This document shows positions 28,377 through 30,520 of a DNA stretch of 30,520 nucleotides, piece after piece. The number at the start of each line of letters is the position of its first letter. The stretch's first letter is position 1. The DNA comes from a virus: IMG/VR virus record IMGVR_UViG_3300042307_000633, positions 1 through 30,520 of that record; one strand, written 5' to 3'. Below the pieces are notes generated by a model. It ran no database searches, was not told the DNA's origin, and saw nothing but the letters and a program-made list of their open reading frames with translations. Made by a program: the position numbers and the translations under genes.

Positions 28377-30170
28377 ATGCCATTACCATCACCGAGAGTA
28401 AATGAGGATCTAAATGATTTCATTGGCAGATGTGTAATTGATCCAAATGTGGTGAATGATTTTGCCACATCGGATCAGAGATTAGCTGTTTGCAATTCTC
28501 TTTATTCGCAAGAAAAGGAAATCAAGGCAGCCAAAGAAAATTACACAGCTAAATTTAGTGAGCAATTAACCAAGGCAGAAAGATCATCAGTAAAAGATTT
28601 TTATAAGTTTTATAATGATCAATACGATCAAGCATCTGCCATGTTTATCAGACAGGGGGCATTATCAGCCACAGATGTATCAGTATTTTTTAAGGAAAAT
28701 GATTTGATCAATATGTACACAGAAATGTACAGTAAAATTGGTTTACATTTTGCTTTATGGTACTACAAGAATGTGGATAAATTACTTAATAAGGCAAGTG
28801 ATTTAGATAATTTAATGTCTATTTGGGCCAAATCATTTGCATTTGTAGGTCAACAAGTAGGGGCGCAGAGGGTTACATTGGTCAGTGGCACAGCTAAAAA
28901 CACATTAATTGCAGTTACTCAAAAACTAATGTCTGATCCTGCATTCATGAATCAGGGGGAAAAGGTCAAAGCCAAGATGCTTAAAACGCAGTTTAATAAA
29001 TATTCAACATACCAAGCAAAGCGATTAGTAAGAACAGAGGCCACAAATGCTGCTAATTATGCCACCATTGTATCTGCTCAAAGTGTATTTGATGGCAGGG
29101 ATTTAATGAAAACATGGCACACATCAATAGATGGCAGAGAGAGGGCAAGCCATGGCGCAGCCAATGGGCAAACGGTACCTAATGCCGGTAAATTTTCTGT
29201 TCAAGGGCAATTCCTTAAATGGGCAGGGGATCCGGCAGGATCAGCAAGTAATGTGATCAATTGCAGATGTGGTGTTAGTGTATTTCCGAAACCAAATGCC
29301 CAGACTACAGGGGAAAACATTACAGATATTGGATTTGGAGTTGCACAGGCACAGGTACAAAGCGCAATATCAGAGGCATTAATTACACCGGAGGTATTAA
29401 CTACCATAGTTGCAGAAACAGCAGTTATAGAGTCAAATTCAAAAACTATAAAAGAAGCAGAACAATGGGCAGTAGATAATGGAATAGCTAAAACAGTAAA
29501 TTATAAAGGTCTTACACTTGATACTGCTAACGAAATAAATAAAACCATGAAAATGGTATTTAATGATTGGGCATTAGAACCTTTGGATTTTATAAATAAT
29601 GGTTCAAGAAAATTAGGATCTGCAAATGGACAGTTAATTAGATATAATGCATCAAAATTAAAACAAGATGAATTAGACAGATTATGGTCATCAAGTGTTG
29701 CTAATTATAAAGAAAGAACACAAAAACGAGTTAATCATTGGGAGGCATTTGGTAATAAAATACCACCAGATTATTTAAAAGATGCAAAAGAATCATTAAA
29801 TTACAGCAGATATCATGTTCATATCAGTAGAAATGATATGAGATCAGATTTATTTATTCATGAATTAGGACATACAATAGAAGATCAATTATTAGGATTA
29901 ATTAATAGATCACTTGTTCAATCAAGATTTGGTAAATTTGAAAATGGAATCATGGAATTTTCAAGTAAGACTAAAGCTATTAGAGATGAATATATAGCAA
30001 TTTATAAAAATATAAAAAAAGAAGATTTATATAAAATTAGTAATTACGGATCTACAGATATTGATGAAGTTTTTGCAGAATCATTAGTTATGTATTATCG
30101 TGAGCCACAAAATATGCCAACTGTATTAAAAAATTTCTTTGATAAACTTAAAATATATGCCCGTAAATAA
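28377..30170 (+). CDS. MuF-type minor head protein with C-terminal HELGH zincin domain
   Basis: A 597-aa two-part protein. Residues about 30-310 form a phage head morphogenesis (MuF / SPP1 gp7) protein: LVRTEATNAANYATI (217-231), KTWHTSIDGRERASHGAANG, GDPAGSASNVINCRCG with Cys296 and Cys298. After a linker (about 310-350), residues about 350-597 form an added domain with the zinc protease motif HELGH (495-499) and a downstream DEVFAES with Glu564 or Glu568 as third ligand. This matches the published MuF polymorphic-toxin plan, in which the head protein delivers a C-terminal effector. The tail part is richer in A+T. The next gene overlaps by 14 nt. A maturation protease role cannot be excluded. 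Confidence 0.87.
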   Translation: MPLPSPRVNEDLNDFIGRCVIDPNVVNDFATSDQRLAVCNSLYSQEKEIKAAKENYTAKFSEQLTKAERSSVKDFYKFYNDQYDQASAMFIRQGALSATDVSVFFKENDLINMYTEMYSKIGLHFALWYYKNVDKLLNKASDLDNLMSIWAKSFAFVGQQVGAQRVTLVSGTAKNTLIAVTQKLMSDPAFMNQGEKVKAKMLKTQFNKYSTYQAKRLVRTEATNAANYATIVSAQSVFDGRDLMKTWHTSIDGRERASHGAANGQTVPNAGKFSVQGQFLKWAGDPAGSASNVINCRCGVSVFPKPNAQTTGENITDIGFGVAQAQVQSAISEALITPEVLTTIVAETAVIESNSKTIKEAEQWAVDNGIAKTVNYKGLTLDTANEINKTMKMVFNDWALEPLDFINNGSRKLGSANGQLIRYNASKLKQDELDRLWSSSVANYKERTQKRVNHWEAFGNKIPPDYLKDAKESLNYSRYHVHISRNDMRSDLFIHELGHTIEDQLLGLINRSLVQSRFGKFENGIMEFSSKTKAIRDEYIAIYKNIKKEDLYKISNYGSTDIDEVFAESLVMYYREPQNMPTVLKNFFDKLKIYARK

Positions 30171-30354
30171 AGAAATAATTGATAGTGAGTTATGCAATAG
30201 TTGCCTAAATTTTTGGGGAATTAATAGGTGTTTTGCGTTTCCTGATGGGATACCAGATGAGATATTACATGGTGAGAATTTACATAAAAAACCATTAATT
30301 GGACAAACAAATAATATAGTATATCAAGAGTTTATTCCCGATAATCTTAATTAG
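30157..30354 (+). CDS. 65-aa Cys-containing protein, candidate immunity or partner
   Basis: Starts at ATG 30157, inside the stop of the MuF-zincin gene; a TTG at 30139 is in frame but not needed. Cys13, Cys16 and Cys25 (CNSCLNFWGINRC) followed by AFPDGIPDEILHGENLHKKP. I recall the AFP-x-GIP-x-EI-x-G-x(2)-H pattern from small bacterial and phage-encoded proteins without a known role. The Cys set could bind metal. Overlap with a putative toxin domain makes an immunity, inhibitor or activator role the natural guess. Last gene of the head set before the prohead protease on the circle. Confidence 0.72.
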   Translation: MPVNKEIIDSELCNSCLNFWGINRCFAFPDGIPDEILHGENLHKKPLIGQTNNIVYQEFIPDNLN

Positions 30355-30393
30355 AAGAAAAATATTTGTATCTGCATTTTGAATACAATAAAA

Positions 30394-30520
30394 AACTAAT
30401 TTTGAGAAAAAGTAAAACGATATGATTTTCAAACAAACATCCATAGGATTAGAGGATATTGATGAATCAAACGGTATTGTTAAAGGCTATGGATCAGTGT
30501 TTAATAATATCGATTCAGAC
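30394..30520. repeat. Terminal direct repeat, right copy (assembly overlap)
   Basis: Identical to 1-127 and includes the -7 box TAATTTTG at 30397-30404. Confirms that 30355-30393 joins to position 1 on a circle. The 67-nt spacer between the stop at 30354 and the ATG at 30422 holds no other feature I can support. Confidence 0.95.
30422..30520 (+). CDS. Prohead protease, 5' fragment (repeat of gene 29-709)
   Basis: The first 33 codons of the prohead protease, cut by the window end. It is the same gene as at 29-709, not a second copy. Confidence 0.93.
   Translation, partial: MIFKQTSIGLEDIDESNGIVKGYGSVFNNIDSD

Noticed and set aside
30139-30156. TTG-started extension of the 65-aa protein
   Set aside because: It only re-reads the end of the MuF-zincin gene; ATG 30157 is sufficient.

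Overview
The window is one complete tailed-phage genome, almost certainly a siphovirus of a Bacteroidetes host. Its first 127 bases recur exactly as its last 127 bases (1-127 = 30394-30520), so it is a circular assembly of 30,393 bp cut inside the prohead protease gene. All credible genes lie on the + strand, packed with 1-14 nt start/stop overlaps. Host inference: the DNA is AT-rich, starts lack Shine-Dalgarno sequences and have A-rich leaders, and intergenic gaps carry the Bacteroidetes -7 box TAnnTTTG (4, 1966, 9567, 12068, 16385, 16416, 20863, 24421, 26970). I see no integrase, excisionase, recognisable CI repressor, tRNA, CRISPR array or insertion sequence.

Layout, read round the circle. 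(a) 24421-30354, packaging and head: DUF3310 protein, two small ORFs, ParB-like protein, TerS, TerL, HK97-type portal, and a MuF-type minor head protein that ends in an HELGH zincin domain, followed by a 65-aa Cys-containing gene. (b) 29-4174, head maturation and connector: prohead protease, major capsid protein, two small paralogues, gp6-like connector, head-tail joining protein, gp10-like protein, tail terminator. (c) 4177-5362, lysis: holin-like protein, GH24 endolysin with a Glu-Cys-Thr triad, and a one-piece spanin (lipobox plus C-terminal membrane segment). (d) 5391-16257, tail: a 1384-aa fibre, two proteins of unknown role, two tandem tail-tube paralogues, tail-assembly chaperones G and G-T with an A_AAA_AAC -1 frameshift site, tape measure and a tail-tip protein. 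(e) 16437-17435, a metallophosphoesterase isolated between terminators. (f) 17436-17679, a control region holding a terminator, a promoter-like box, a 12-bp palindrome and a symmetric four-copy AATAGGT array. (g) 17680-24416, early genes: ERF recombinase, a protein with an SSB-like C-tip, HTH replication protein, VRR-NUC nuclease and many small proteins, several of them membrane-spanning.

Regulation: at least seven terminator-like hairpins punctuate the genome. In three places (1933, 12037, 17476) the terminator U-tract runs straight into a -7 box 6-7 nt past the stem, making a compact stop/start element. A leader of about 95 nt ahead of the replication gene (20876-20970) can form a pseudoknot or switch between two long-range helices, the second ending in a U-tract 4 nt before the start codon.

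Most notable: the MuF-zincin protein and the small gene behind it, a candidate toxin/immunity pair whose C-terminal DNA is visibly richer in A+T; the leader RNA at 20876-20970; the symmetric operator at 17540-17576; and the G/G-T frameshift. Genome gaps are all below 300 bp; the largest is 17436-17679. All function calls are from reading the sequence; no database search was run.
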